64,000 nt of DNA from Fusibacter_A sp965140735 (lineage in GTDB: Bacteria; Bacillota; Clostridia; Peptostreptococcales; Acidaminobacteraceae): NCBI GenBank assembly GCA_965140735.1, contig OZ223306.1, forward strand, positions 4,650,001 to 4,714,000, in the 5' to 3' direction. Under the pieces are notes generated by a model. The model searched no databases. It saw nothing but the letters and a program-made list of their open reading frames with translations, and was not told the origin of the DNA. This document shows positions 1-8,046 of this stretch, piece after piece. A program made the translations under genes and the position numbers. Positions within the stretch are counted from its first letter, which is position 1, and every line of letters begins with the position of its first letter.

Positions 1-960
1 TTAATAATGTTATCGGCTTTTGGTCTTTTAGTTCTTGGATTGATTGCGCTTAAATTAATTTTGGATATCAATGAAAAATTTGAATGGGTCTTATTTATTT
101 TAGGGATGCTCTTTATTCCCTTAAGTGTATTTATCATTCCAAATCTCAGTGTGGAGTTATATGCATTTGCAGCAGCTAATATATATCCAACAATAGCGAT
201 TGTCTTTTTTATCGAGTATATAAAAGATATTTTACTGAGTACCAAGTTCTACACATTAAAAGGGATCATTGTCAAGGCGACAGTTGGTTTAACAGCGATT
301 GTGATGCTCTGTTTAATTGGTGGGCTCACTGTAGGTGCCATTATGTCTAGATCAGATTACTTAGTGGAAATGAGTTTTTACAGAGGGGTTAAAGCCAGCC
401 TGCTTTTACCGATGTTCCTCTTTGTAGTGGTGTATATTATCAAATTGGGTTATAGACGTAATGTGCATGATCTTGAGGAAGATACATTTTTTATAGATGA
501 TCTTAAAGGGTTTTTAGTTGAAAATGTTAAGGTTTATTATTTAGCAATTGCAGTGGTCCTTGCGTTTATTGTTTATATTTATATTGCAAGATCGGGGCAT
601 GAAACCAATGTAGAAGCTTTAAATATCGAAATTATTTTTAGAAACTTTTTAGAAAATGTCTTGTTGGCGAGACCAAGAACAAAGGAAATTTTGATGGCAT
701 TCCCAGCGTTTTCAGCAACGGTTTATTTAGCATGTAGAGGCTATCAGCGTATTTTGTTTCCATTTGCATTGACCTCAATGATTGGATTTACTTCTGTAGT
801 GAACACGTTTTGTCACTCAAGAGCACCGATCTATTTATCCACAGTACGAGAATTAATATCCTTAGCGATGGGCATCGTAATCGGTGTAATTGTTCTCGCT
901 GTGTTAGAAATTATCAATCGCATCTATGTTGCGTATTTTGGGAGCAAAAAATATGAATAG
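1..960 (+). CDS. DUF5693-like polytopic membrane protein (N-terminus outside window)
   Basis: The frame is open to base 1 (two codons precede the first ATG at 7), so this is the C-terminal part of a longer protein. About 318 residues are visible. Many hydrophobic segments are separated by short charged loops, with a basic/acidic loop around residues 148-170, so it is a polytopic inner-membrane protein. Size, topology and the 8-base overlap with csaB match the DUF5693 family that usually sits next to csaB in Firmicutes. From context I infer a role in export or assembly of the pyruvylated secondary cell-wall polymer, but no catalytic motif is visible. The family call rests on context and general character rather than a diagnostic motif. 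Confidence 0.65.
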   Translation, partial: LIMLSAFGLLVLGLIALKLILDINEKFEWVLFILGMLFIPLSVFIIPNLSVELYAFAAANIYPTIAIVFFIEYIKDILLSTKFYTLKGIIVKATVGLTAIVMLCLIGGLTVGAIMSRSDYLVEMSFYRGVKASLLLPMFLFVVVYIIKLGYRRNVHDLEEDTFFIDDLKGFLVENVKVYYLAIAVVLAFIVYIYIARSGHETNVEALNIEIIFRNFLENVLLARPRTKEILMAFPAFSATVYLACRGYQRILFPFALTSMIGFTSVVNTFCHSRAPIYLSTVRELISLAMGIVIGVIVLAVLEIINRIYVAYFGSKKYE

Positions 961-2038
961 AGTCGTGATCTCAGGCTTTTATGGATTTCACAATATTGGT
1001 GATGAGGCTATTTTATTAACCTTGACAAAGAAGTTGAAAGATATAAATCCAAATGTTCAAATCACTGTATTATCTAACAATCCAGAAGAGACCATGCAGA
1101 AATTCGATGTTAAAGCCATTAATAGAAGTGATGCTTTAAAAGTCGCAAAAGTTATTATGAAGTGTGATGTGCTCTTAAGTGGTGGCGGGAGTCTTTTACA
1201 GGATGTAACCAGTGCCAGAAGTATTCATTACTATCTGAGTATTATCAGAATGGGTTTGATTTTCAAAAAGAAAGTTTTTCTCATAAGTCACGGTGTAGGG
1301 CCGCTGATTAGAGATTCCAATAAAAAACGTGTAAAACGTATACTCAATAAAGTCCAGGGGATCACCGTAAGAGATGTCAAGTCTTATGAACTTTTGATGT
1401 CAATAGGTGTAAAACCTGAAAAAGCAAAAGTGACAACCGATCCTGTGATGGGGCTTGAGTGTCAACCCCTTGAGGCTGGTGCCAGTATTATAAAAAGGCT
1501 TAATTTAAAAGAGCCTAATCGGAAAAAGCTGGCGATTGCCATTAGACAAAAGGATTTTAGAGACGACGCACATCGTGATTTACTCGTTCAAATGGCGAAC
1601 CGTCTGGCTAAAAAATACAATGTCATTTTTGTGCCTTTTTATTACAAGAATGATACGAAAATTTTTCAAGATATCCATGATAAAACGGATGAACACGTAT
1701 ACTTTATTATCGATAAGTATAACTCTTTGGCATTTTTAAGCCTAATTCAAAATATGGACATGCTTGTGGGATCGAGATTACATTCACTTATATTTTCACT
1801 AGTTGCAGAAGTGCCTTTTATAGGGATTAGTTACGATCCAAAGATTGAAAACTTCCTTGAGACCATACAAATGGCACCCGTGTGTAGTATATATGATTTT
1901 AAGCCAGATGCCATAGAGGCAGAAATTAAAAGGTATGAACAAAATTATGAAATAGTTAAAGCAGAAATAATTCAATCGAAAGCAAATTTGAGAAAATTAC
2001 TCAAAGTAAATGATGAAATATTAGAAACATTGCTATAA
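953..2038 (+). CDS. csaB: Polysaccharide pyruvyl transferase CsaB
   Basis: CsaB transfers pyruvate from PEP to ManNAc-containing secondary cell-wall polymer, creating the ligand for SLH-domain S-layer proteins. The start chosen is ATG 953 (MNRVVISGFYGFHNIGDEA), preceded by GGGAG at the right spacing; a start at 926 would add nine residues that do not look like the family. The N-terminal glycine-rich motif GFYGFHNIGDEA is at residues 8-19, GGGSLLQD at 77-84, and the C-terminal GSRLHS near 272-277. The 361-residue length is usual for CsaB. It overlaps the upstream membrane gene by 8 bases, so the two are probably co-translated. Its TAA stop is also the first part of the structured repeat that follows. 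Confidence 0.92.
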   Translation: MNRVVISGFYGFHNIGDEAILLTLTKKLKDINPNVQITVLSNNPEETMQKFDVKAINRSDALKVAKVIMKCDVLLSGGGSLLQDVTSARSIHYYLSIIRMGLIFKKKVFLISHGVGPLIRDSNKKRVKRILNKVQGITVRDVKSYELLMSIGVKPEKAKVTTDPVMGLECQPLEAGASIIKRLNLKEPNRKKLAIAIRQKDFRDDAHRDLLVQMANRLAKKYNVIFVPFYYKNDTKIFQDIHDKTDEHVYFIIDKYNSLAFLSLIQNMDMLVGSRLHSLIFSLVAEVPFIGISYDPKIENFLETIQMAPVCSIYDFKPDAIEAEIKRYEQNYEIVKAEIIQSKANLRKLLKVNDEILETLL

Positions 2039-2142
2039 CCCTTGGGGAAGTGAACCCCACTTTTTCAAGTGGGGTTCTCATCCCTAATTCAGTGGAAGTT
2101 CAACTTCCACTGAATGCAATCCACTAGGATTGCACAAGGGTT
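2037..2142 (+). repeat. Structured repeat head, copy A (outer stem plus three hairpins)
   Basis: An 8-bp outer stem, AACCCTTG (2037-2044) with CAAGGGTT (2135-2142), encloses three hairpins. H1 is 2052-2062 with 2067-2077, H2 has arms ATTCAGTGGAAGTT and its exact complement (2087-2116), and H3 is TGCAATCC with GGATTGCA (2115-2134). The same architecture with different but still complementary stems occurs at 51220 and 63195. The first base pairs lie inside the csaB stop codon. It could be an RNA element, a transcription terminator-like structure or a non-autonomous mobile repeat. I do not recognise the family. Confidence 0.85.
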
Positions 2143-2440
2143 ACGAAGGTAGCGGAGCGGACTGAGTACAAAGCCTTAAACTGAGAATTCATCTTGAAAT
2201 GCAAGGGTTACGAAGGTAGCGAAGCGGACTGAGTACAAAGCCTTAAACTGAGAATTCACCTTGAGGCACAAGGGTTACGAAGGTAGCGAAGCGGACTGAG
2301 TACAGAGCCTTAAACTGAGAATTCACCTTGAGGCACAAGGGTTACGAAGGTAGCGGAGCGGACTGAGTATAAAGCCTTAAAGTGAGAATTCATCTTGAAA
2401 TGCAAGGGTTACGAAGGTAGCGAAGCGGACTGAGTATCCG
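2135..2440 (+). repeat. Tandem array of 67-bp units, tail of copy A
   Basis: Five copies of CAAGGGTTACG followed by GGTAGCGAAGCGGACTGAG start at 2135, 2202, 2269, 2336 and 2403, an exact 67-base period. The last unit is cut short just before the tagA ribosome binding site. Between the conserved blocks is an AAAGCCTTAAACTGAGAATTC-like spacer; in the middle units GCCTTAA can pair with TTGAGGC to give a small hairpin. Units differ by only a few substitutions (GAAGC or GGAGC; TTGAGGCA or TTGAAATG), so the amplification is recent. Spacers are not unique, so this is not a CRISPR array. The array fills the csaB-tagA intergenic region. Confidence 0.93.
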
Positions 2441-2457
2441 CTTTGATTGGGGGACTA

Positions 2458-3207
2458 ATGGAAATTTTTAAGGGCGTAGATTACGTAAAAATATTTGGTG
2501 TCAAAATTGATAAAGTTACAATGGAAGAAGCGAATAAGCGCTTAGTGAATTATATGCAAGGTGAAGATCTGAAAATGGTTTTTACACCGAATCCAGAGTT
2601 TATAATGAAGGCACAAGATGATCCTGAGTTTAAGGACATTTTATGTCAAGGAGACTTGGTCGTTCCAGATGGTATTGGCATTATTAAAGCTTCTAAAATT
2701 CATCATCTAGAACTGCCAGAACGCGTTCCAGGTATAGAGTTAATGGAAAAGGCACTGGAATACTGCAATCGTTCCAAAAAGAGTATTTTTTTGTTTGGTG
2801 GAAAACCCGGTATAGCAGAGACGGCTGCTCAAAAAATACTTGAGAAATATCCAAACTTAATTGTTAAAGGCACCCAAAATGGTTACTACGATGAAAAGGA
2901 TGAATTTCGTATTCTCGATAAAATAAACGAAGCAAAACCTGATGTGTTATTTGTAGGTCTTGGCGCACCAAGACAGGAAAAATGGATATACAAGCACCGA
3001 AAAATTATCAATTCAAAAGTAGCTATGGGGATTGGTGGTGCAATCGATGTTTGGGCTGGTGCTTCTAAAAGAGCGCCTAAAATATTTATAAAACTTGGAA
3101 TTGAATGGTTGTATCGTCTACTTAAACAACCAACACGTATTGGTAGGATGATGATATTACCTCAATTTATGATTAAAGTTATTTTTTCTAAAACAATAGA
3201 TGGTTAG
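2458..3207 (+). CDS. tagA: WecG/TagA/CpsF family glycosyltransferase
   Basis: This family transfers N-acetylmannosamine (or a related aminosugar) to lipid-linked GlcNAc on the cytoplasmic membrane face, an early step of wall teichoic acid or secondary wall polymer synthesis. Visible family motifs are TPNPEF (43-48), PDGIGI (70-75) and GLGAPRQEKW (167-176). The length is 249 residues, as is usual. ATG 2458 was chosen because GGGGG lies five bases upstream; an in-frame TTG at 2443 adds unrelated residues. The gene lies immediately downstream of the tandem repeat, so its transcription from the csaB side must cross the array. With csaB upstream it supports a ManNAc-containing pyruvylated polymer. 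Confidence 0.9.
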   Translation: MEIFKGVDYVKIFGVKIDKVTMEEANKRLVNYMQGEDLKMVFTPNPEFIMKAQDDPEFKDILCQGDLVVPDGIGIIKASKIHHLELPERVPGIELMEKALEYCNRSKKSIFLFGGKPGIAETAAQKILEKYPNLIVKGTQNGYYDEKDEFRILDKINEAKPDVLFVGLGAPRQEKWIYKHRKIINSKVAMGIGGAIDVWAGASKRAPKIFIKLGIEWLYRLLKQPTRIGRMMILPQFMIKVIFSKTIDG

Positions 3208-3286
3208 CGTGCCAAAATCCAAAAGTTGAGTAACGCTCTAACATATGGTAAAACGTTCGTGCGAAACTAGATTTTGACACGCTAAC
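3203..3286. repeat. 84-bp element with 17-bp terminal inverted repeats
   Basis: GTTAGCGTGCCAAAATC at 3203-3219 is complementary, with one mismatch, to GATTTTGACACGCTAAC at 3270-3286. The arms enclose about 50 bases with weaker internal pairing. The left arm contains the TAG stop of tagA. There is no T-run after the right arm, so it is a poor intrinsic terminator. It may be a MITE-like insertion or an mRNA 3' end structure. No second copy was seen in the window and no target duplication is evident. Confidence 0.7.
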
Positions 3287-3325
3287 GAAAATCACTAAAA
3301 CGATATTAATTATGGAGGGATAAAA

Positions 3326-4474
3326 ATGAGTGATTCAATGTCGATGGCAGATTTAATGGCACAATACGAAACAAATAATGATTTAAGACAAGGAGATGTT
3401 ATTGAAGGCACTATACTTTCAGTAAACGCTGAAGAAGTTATTGTGAATATCAATTACAGCTCAGATGGTGTGCTTCCTAAAGAAGAGATTACAGGCAGTA
3501 CAACAGAGGGATTGGAAGTTGACCAAAAGATTTCAGTATTTGTTTTAAAATCTGATAATGGTGACGGTAATGTGCTCTTGTCTCAAAAAAAAGCAGATCA
3601 GATATTAGTATGGGATGAATTTGAAAAGTTATTCAGCAGTAAAAGTGCTTTCAAAGTCAAGGTAAAGGAAATTGTTTCTGGCGGATTAGTTGCGGACTAC
3701 AAAGGGGCTAGAGTATTTATTCCGGCTTCTCAAGTGGCGTTATCTTATGTGGAAGATCTTAAACCATACTTACATCAAACACTTGAAATCTTGATCATTG
3801 ATTATAAAAAAGAGGATCAAAAAGTAGTCGGTTCTCGAAAAGTAATCGAACAAGAATTGCAAGAACGTACTAAAGCAGATCGCTTATCAAGGATTTCCGC
3901 GGATGATCGTATTAGCGGCAAAGTAGTGCGAGTAGCAAATTATGGTGCTTTCGTCGATTTAGGGGGTGTAGATGGTCTTATCCACATTTCTCAAATGTCT
4001 AATAAGCGTATTAAACATCCAAATGAAGTTGTTGAGGAAGGCGATCTTGTGGATGTTATTGTCCTTGAAGTCAACAGAGAGAAAGAGCGTATCAGCCTCA
4101 AGTTAGCTGATATTAAAGAAAGTCCTTGGGAAACGGTTGACATGCACTATCAAGTGGATGATATTGTCACAGGTACAGTGACTCGAATTATGAATTTTGG
4201 TGCATTTGTTGAAATCGAAGATGGCCTTGAAGGTTTAATTCATATTTCTGAGCTTTCAGAACAGCACGTTTCAAAAGTGCAAGAAGTGGTTAACGTAGGC
4301 GATGAAATAGACGTGATGATCATTCAAATTGATAGCGAAAATCAAAAAATGGCTCTAAGTTTAAAAGCGGCTAAAGAAGCTGAATTAACAAATTTTGAAC
4401 CTTATGAAGAGGAAGAGCAAACCACAACGTTAAGTGATCTCTTTGGAGACAAACTTAAGAATCTAAAATTATAG
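3326..4474 (+). CDS. rpsA: S1 RNA-binding domain protein (ribosomal protein S1 homologue)
   Basis: 382 residues with four consecutive S1 OB-fold domains: about 18-88 (RQGDVIEGTI start), 105-170 (degenerate, ending in VFIPASQV), 188-258 (GAFVDLGGVDGLIHISQMS) and 272-343 (GAFVEIEDGLEGLIHISEL). The last two are the best conserved, as in Firmicute S1 proteins. The C-terminal 35 residues are acidic. A strong GGAGG precedes ATG 3326. Such short S1 proteins may bind mRNA on the 30S subunit or act as general RNA-binding proteins; true bS1 function is inferred. It appears monocistronic, between the 3203 inverted repeat and a terminator at 4517. Confidence 0.85.
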   Translation: MSDSMSMADLMAQYETNNDLRQGDVIEGTILSVNAEEVIVNINYSSDGVLPKEEITGSTTEGLEVDQKISVFVLKSDNGDGNVLLSQKKADQILVWDEFEKLFSSKSAFKVKVKEIVSGGLVADYKGARVFIPASQVALSYVEDLKPYLHQTLEILIIDYKKEDQKVVGSRKVIEQELQERTKADRLSRISADDRISGKVVRVANYGAFVDLGGVDGLIHISQMSNKRIKHPNEVVEEGDLVDVIVLEVNREKERISLKLADIKESPWETVDMHYQVDDIVTGTVTRIMNFGAFVEIEDGLEGLIHISELSEQHVSKVQEVVNVGDEIDVMIIQIDSENQKMALSLKAAKEAELTNFEPYEEEEQTTTLSDLFGDKLKNLKL

Positions 4475-4516
4475 ATGATGATTAAACTATATAAAAAACG
4501 GTAATTGATAAAAAAC

Positions 4517-4568
4517 GGCGAAATTTTAGTGACAAGGCGACTTGTTTCAATGAGATTTCGCCTTTTTT
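4517..4568 (+). terminator. Intrinsic terminator after the S1-domain gene
   Basis: GGCGAAAT (4517-4524) pairs with ATTTCGCC (4555-4562), with further pairing TGACAAG/CTTGTT inside, followed by six Ts. Confidence 0.85.
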
Positions 4569-4693
4569 AAATGATTTTGACAGAAAAAAAAGGGTATTAA
4601 GGGTTTGTGTAGAAATTTTTATAGAACAGGGGTGATTATTTAAAGGAATCGTTCTAATCCGAACTCGAATAAACTTACAACATGGAGGCGATT

Positions 4694-7243
4694 ATGGAAT
4701 ATTTAAAGCTAAAACCTGAACAACTCAATAACAAATGTGAATCAAAGCGATTTGAGTTTAAAACTACAGAAGATTTACCACCAATTAGAGGCATTATTGG
4801 TCAAGAACGTGCGAAGAAAGCATTGCAGTTTGGCTTAAATGTGACTAAAAAGGGTTATAATATTTACGTTTCAGGGCAATGGGGTACAGGGCGCAATAGT
4901 TTTGTTAATATGCTTACAGAAGAGCAAGCTGTAAAGCAACCATCACCGTCAGATTGGCTTTATGTCAACAATTTTAAAGATCAATATCACCCAATTGCAA
5001 TTAAAATAGACAATGGAGAAGGTAAGAACTTCATCAAATACGTTGAAAGGTCAATCCGATTTTTGAGAAAGGGCATGGAAGAAATTTTTTCAAGCAGAGA
5101 TTATGAAAATGCACGTCAAAAGCTTGTTGAAGAGTATAATGTTCATTCTGCAAATGTGATCGAAAAGTTGAATACCGTAGGCGAGAAATATGGTTTTCTA
5201 TTTTCTTTAAGTGAAAAAGGCATTGTCAGTATTCCGCTTAAAGATGGTAAACCTATGAATGAAGAAGAGTATAAAAGCATCACACAAGAAGAATATGAAA
5301 AAATGATGGGCAATTCTCAAAAATTGAATCTTGAAACAATAGATTTATTTAACCGTCTACGCCTTGAAGAAGAAAATTTGAGAAATAAATTAAAGAGTCT
5401 GGATGAACAGATGGGTAGACATCTGGTAAAATTTCATCTGGATGCAATTAAAGAAAAATTTAAAGACAACGATGATATTAAAAAGTATTTAGAATTTTTA
5501 GAAGAGGATATCATTGAAAATTTAGATGAGTTTAAGCAGGAAGAACCAGAAGCAGACGAACAAAATCCACTGGCTATGTTTGCGATGGGGCAACAAAATC
5601 CCGAAGCATTTTTTGAACGGTATCGCATTAATCTCTTTGTGGATAATTCAGAAACGAAAAGTGCACCAGTGATATTTGAATCAAATCCGACGTATTTTAA
5701 TTTGGCGGGAAGCATAGAATACCTGAACGAAATGGGCGTTATGAAAACTGATTTTACAATGATTAAACCAGGAGCACTTCACAGAGCCAATGGCGGGTAT
5801 CTTATTTTACTAGCCAAAGATATTTTGGCGAATCCGTATGCTTGGAAAAGTTTGAAACGCTCGTTACTGGATGAATCGGTTTCCATAGACAGTCGTATCT
5901 CTTCATCTGGGGCTTTGGTATCTCATACCATAAAACCACAACCTATTCCGATAGATGTTAAAGTCATCATCATAGGGGATTATTATACGTATTCATTACT
6001 TAATGCATACGATGAAGAGTTTCAAAAACTTTTTAAGGTCATGGCTGATTTTGATGAAGATATGGAACGTAACGATGAAAATATTACAAAATTCGCTCGG
6101 TTTATTTCCACGAAGTGTGAAATGGATAATCTCAATCACTTTATGCCAGATGCAGTAGCTATGCTTGTGGATCATGCCACGAGACTTGCAGACGATCAAA
6201 CAAAGCTGACAGCACATTTGAAAACGCTAGGTGACATCGCTATTGAGGCGGATGCTTGGGCTAACTATTATAAAGAGGAGTTTGTAAAAGTAGAACATGT
6301 AAAAAAAGCCTTGGATGAAAGAAAATATAGAGCTAATAAATACGAAGAGCAAACAATGGCACTTTTTGAAGAAGGCACTTATCTTATGGATGTGTCCGGT
6401 TATAAAGTGGGCGAAATTAATGGTTTAGCCGTGGTTGGGACAGGCATGTACAGCTTCGGAAAACCTTCTAAAATAACAGTTTCAACTTATCAAGGGCGTT
6501 CGGGTATTATCAATATTGAACGCGAAGCAAGAACCAGTGGTAAAATTCATGATAAAGGCGTTATGATTTTAACCGGCTATCTTGGTTCTATGTTTGCACA
6601 AGATAGACCATTAGCACTCACAGCGAGTATCGTATTTGAACAGCTTTACTCAGGAGTAGATGGTGACAGTGCATCCAGTACTGAACTCTATGCATTGCTT
6701 TCCGATCTATCTGGAGTGCCTATTAATCAATCAATTGCAGTTACAGGATCAATCAACCAGAGGGGGATGATCCAGCCTATAGGTGGTGTTAACGAGAAGA
6801 TTGAAGGATACTTTAAAGTTTGTAAAATGAAAGGCTTTAATGGTGAACAAGGGGTTATTATACCGAAACAAAACGTTAAAAATCTCATGTTAGATCCAGA
6901 GATTATCTCAGCAGTGAGCGAAGGTAAGTTTAGTGTATGGGCTATAAGCCATGTGGATGAAGGTATCGAAATTTTAACGGGAAAACCTGCTGGTAAACGC
7001 AACAAAAATGGTGCATTTGATAAAAATTCAATTCATGATTTAGTAGACAAAAGGTTAAAACGTTTAGCCACACCGCCTAAATCACAAGCAAAGCCTACAA
7101 CTAAAGCAGCGACTAAAGCGACAGCTAAAGCACCTGTTAAAACAGACGTTCAACCTGAAGATGACAAGAAAGAACCTGAAACAGATATTTCTCCAAAGGC
7201 AGAAAAAAAGCCGGTTAGAAGAACACCTAAAAGGGAAAGCTAA
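4694..7243 (+). CDS. LonB-like ATP-dependent serine protease (AAA + S16 domains)
   Basis: 849 residues. An N-terminal P-loop region, GQWGTGRNS (61-69), has Arg where Walker A usually has Lys, a variant seen in the AAA_32 Lon-like family. A helical insertion of about 200 acidic/charged residues follows, then an ATPase/lid region, then a C-terminal Lon protease domain. The catalytic Ser659 lies in DGDSASS and Lys702 in GGVNEKIEG, exactly 43 residues apart as in Lon. The last ~70 residues are a low-complexity Ala/Lys/Pro/Thr tail. ATG 4694 follows GGAGG by six bases; the ATG at 4682 overlaps that Shine-Dalgarno and is unlikely. No separate Lon N-domain is present. Likely a cytoplasmic protein-quality-control protease; substrates unknown. 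Single-gene unit. Confidence 0.88.
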   Translation: MEYLKLKPEQLNNKCESKRFEFKTTEDLPPIRGIIGQERAKKALQFGLNVTKKGYNIYVSGQWGTGRNSFVNMLTEEQAVKQPSPSDWLYVNNFKDQYHPIAIKIDNGEGKNFIKYVERSIRFLRKGMEEIFSSRDYENARQKLVEEYNVHSANVIEKLNTVGEKYGFLFSLSEKGIVSIPLKDGKPMNEEEYKSITQEEYEKMMGNSQKLNLETIDLFNRLRLEEENLRNKLKSLDEQMGRHLVKFHLDAIKEKFKDNDDIKKYLEFLEEDIIENLDEFKQEEPEADEQNPLAMFAMGQQNPEAFFERYRINLFVDNSETKSAPVIFESNPTYFNLAGSIEYLNEMGVMKTDFTMIKPGALHRANGGYLILLAKDILANPYAWKSLKRSLLDESVSIDSRISSSGALVSHTIKPQPIPIDVKVIIIGDYYTYSLLNAYDEEFQKLFKVMADFDEDMERNDENITKFARFISTKCEMDNLNHFMPDAVAMLVDHATRLADDQTKLTAHLKTLGDIAIEADAWANYYKEEFVKVEHVKKALDERKYRANKYEEQTMALFEEGTYLMDVSGYKVGEINGLAVVGTGMYSFGKPSKITVSTYQGRSGIINIEREARTSGKIHDKGVMILTGYLGSMFAQDRPLALTASIVFEQLYSGVDGDSASSTELYALLSDLSGVPINQSIAVTGSINQRGMIQPIGGVNEKIEGYFKVCKMKGFNGEQGVIIPKQNVKNLMLDPEIISAVSEGKFSVWAISHVDEGIEILTGKPAGKRNKNGAFDKNSIHDLVDKRLKRLATPPKSQAKPTTKAATKATAKAPVKTDVQPEDDKKEPETDISPKAEKKPVRRTPKRES

Positions 7244-7253
7244 TTTTAATCTA

Positions 7254-7293
7254 AAAAGCTGGGATCAATTTTATGGATCCCAGCTTTCTTTAT
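7254..7293. terminator. Terminator between convergent genes
   Basis: AAAAGCTGGGATC (7254 on) and GATCCCAGCTTT form a perfect stem with a short loop, followed by CTTT on the + strand. On the - strand the stem is followed by a T-rich run, so it can serve both the protease gene and the reverse-strand cyclo-ligase. Confidence 0.85.
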
Positions 7294-7316
7294 GGATGTC
7301 AGAATTTACTTTGGAT

Positions 7317-7892
7317 TTAAAACCTTTGAAGTCCCTTTTCGGTGATGAGAGCAGTTAGTGGCAAGTCGTGTGCTTCCACAGGAATTGAATCAAGTTGCTG
7401 AATCGAGAAAGCAATGCCGAATTTGGGCACTTCAGGGTTTAACTTCTCAAAGAAGCGATCGTAAAAACCGCCGCCATAACCCAGTCTAAATCCATTTTTA
7501 TCAAAGGCAACGCCCGGTGTTAAAACGAAATCAATTAAGCTTAAGTTAACTTCTGGATGCAACTTTGGATCAGGCTCAAGAATGCCATATTTGCTCAATT
7601 TTAGCTCTGATAATGTGTAAACGCTATGAAAAGTCATACGCTTATTTTTCATATCAATGTAAGGTAGACATAGTGATTTTTTATGATTAAGTATATAATT
7701 GTTGATAGGTGTCATGTTTACTTCATCTCTGAAATCAACAAAAGAAGCCACATGTGATGCAGCTATAAAGGCATTTGAATGTGTGAGATGTGACATGATT
7801 TTATCGCTAAAAGCAGTGCGATCTTGATTGGATATCGAAGAACGTATTTTGAGCATATTTTGACGAATTTGTATTTTATCCATTTTGTTCAC
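7317..7892 (-). CDS. 5-formyltetrahydrofolate cyclo-ligase
   Basis: Converts 5-formyl-THF to 5,10-methenyl-THF with ATP, recycling a folate storage or inhibitory form. The 191-residue length is normal. Family signatures are visible: a basic N-terminal segment (KIQIRQNML, residues 6-14), GILEP (103-107), and the conserved GYGGGFYDRF (138-147) that contributes to substrate and nucleotide binding. The ATG at 7892 on the reverse strand is preceded by an AGAGGTG ribosome binding site (CACCTCT at 7899-7905 on the + strand). It is divergent from ftsE and convergent with the Lon-like gene, so it is transcribed alone. Confidence 0.9.
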   Translation of the reverse strand: MNKMDKIQIRQNMLKIRSSISNQDRTAFSDKIMSHLTHSNAFIAASHVASFVDFRDEVNMTPINNYILNHKKSLCLPYIDMKNKRMTFHSVYTLSELKLSKYGILEPDPKLHPEVNLSLIDFVLTPGVAFDKNGFRLGYGGGFYDRFFEKLNPEVPKFGIAFSIQQLDSIPVEAHDLPLTALITEKGLQRF

Positions 7893-8046
7893 CTCTGTGT
7901 AATATTTATTTAATAATTATACACTTAAAATGCGTCTCAAGTATAGGTATAATATAAAGGTAAAGGTTTATTATCACTGAAAAATTAAGTATAATAGAAG
8001 ATAGTATAAAGTGTTTACAGGAAAAGTGAGAAGGGTTAGGACATTT

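Noticed and set aside
2135..2440. CRISPR array
   Set aside because: The 67-bp units repeat along their whole length; spacers are not unique and no cas gene is present.
5434..5715. Reverse-strand reading frames inside long + strand genes
   Set aside because: They lie within well-supported genes, have Ser/Ile/Phe-rich composition typical of antisense frames and no ribosome binding site.
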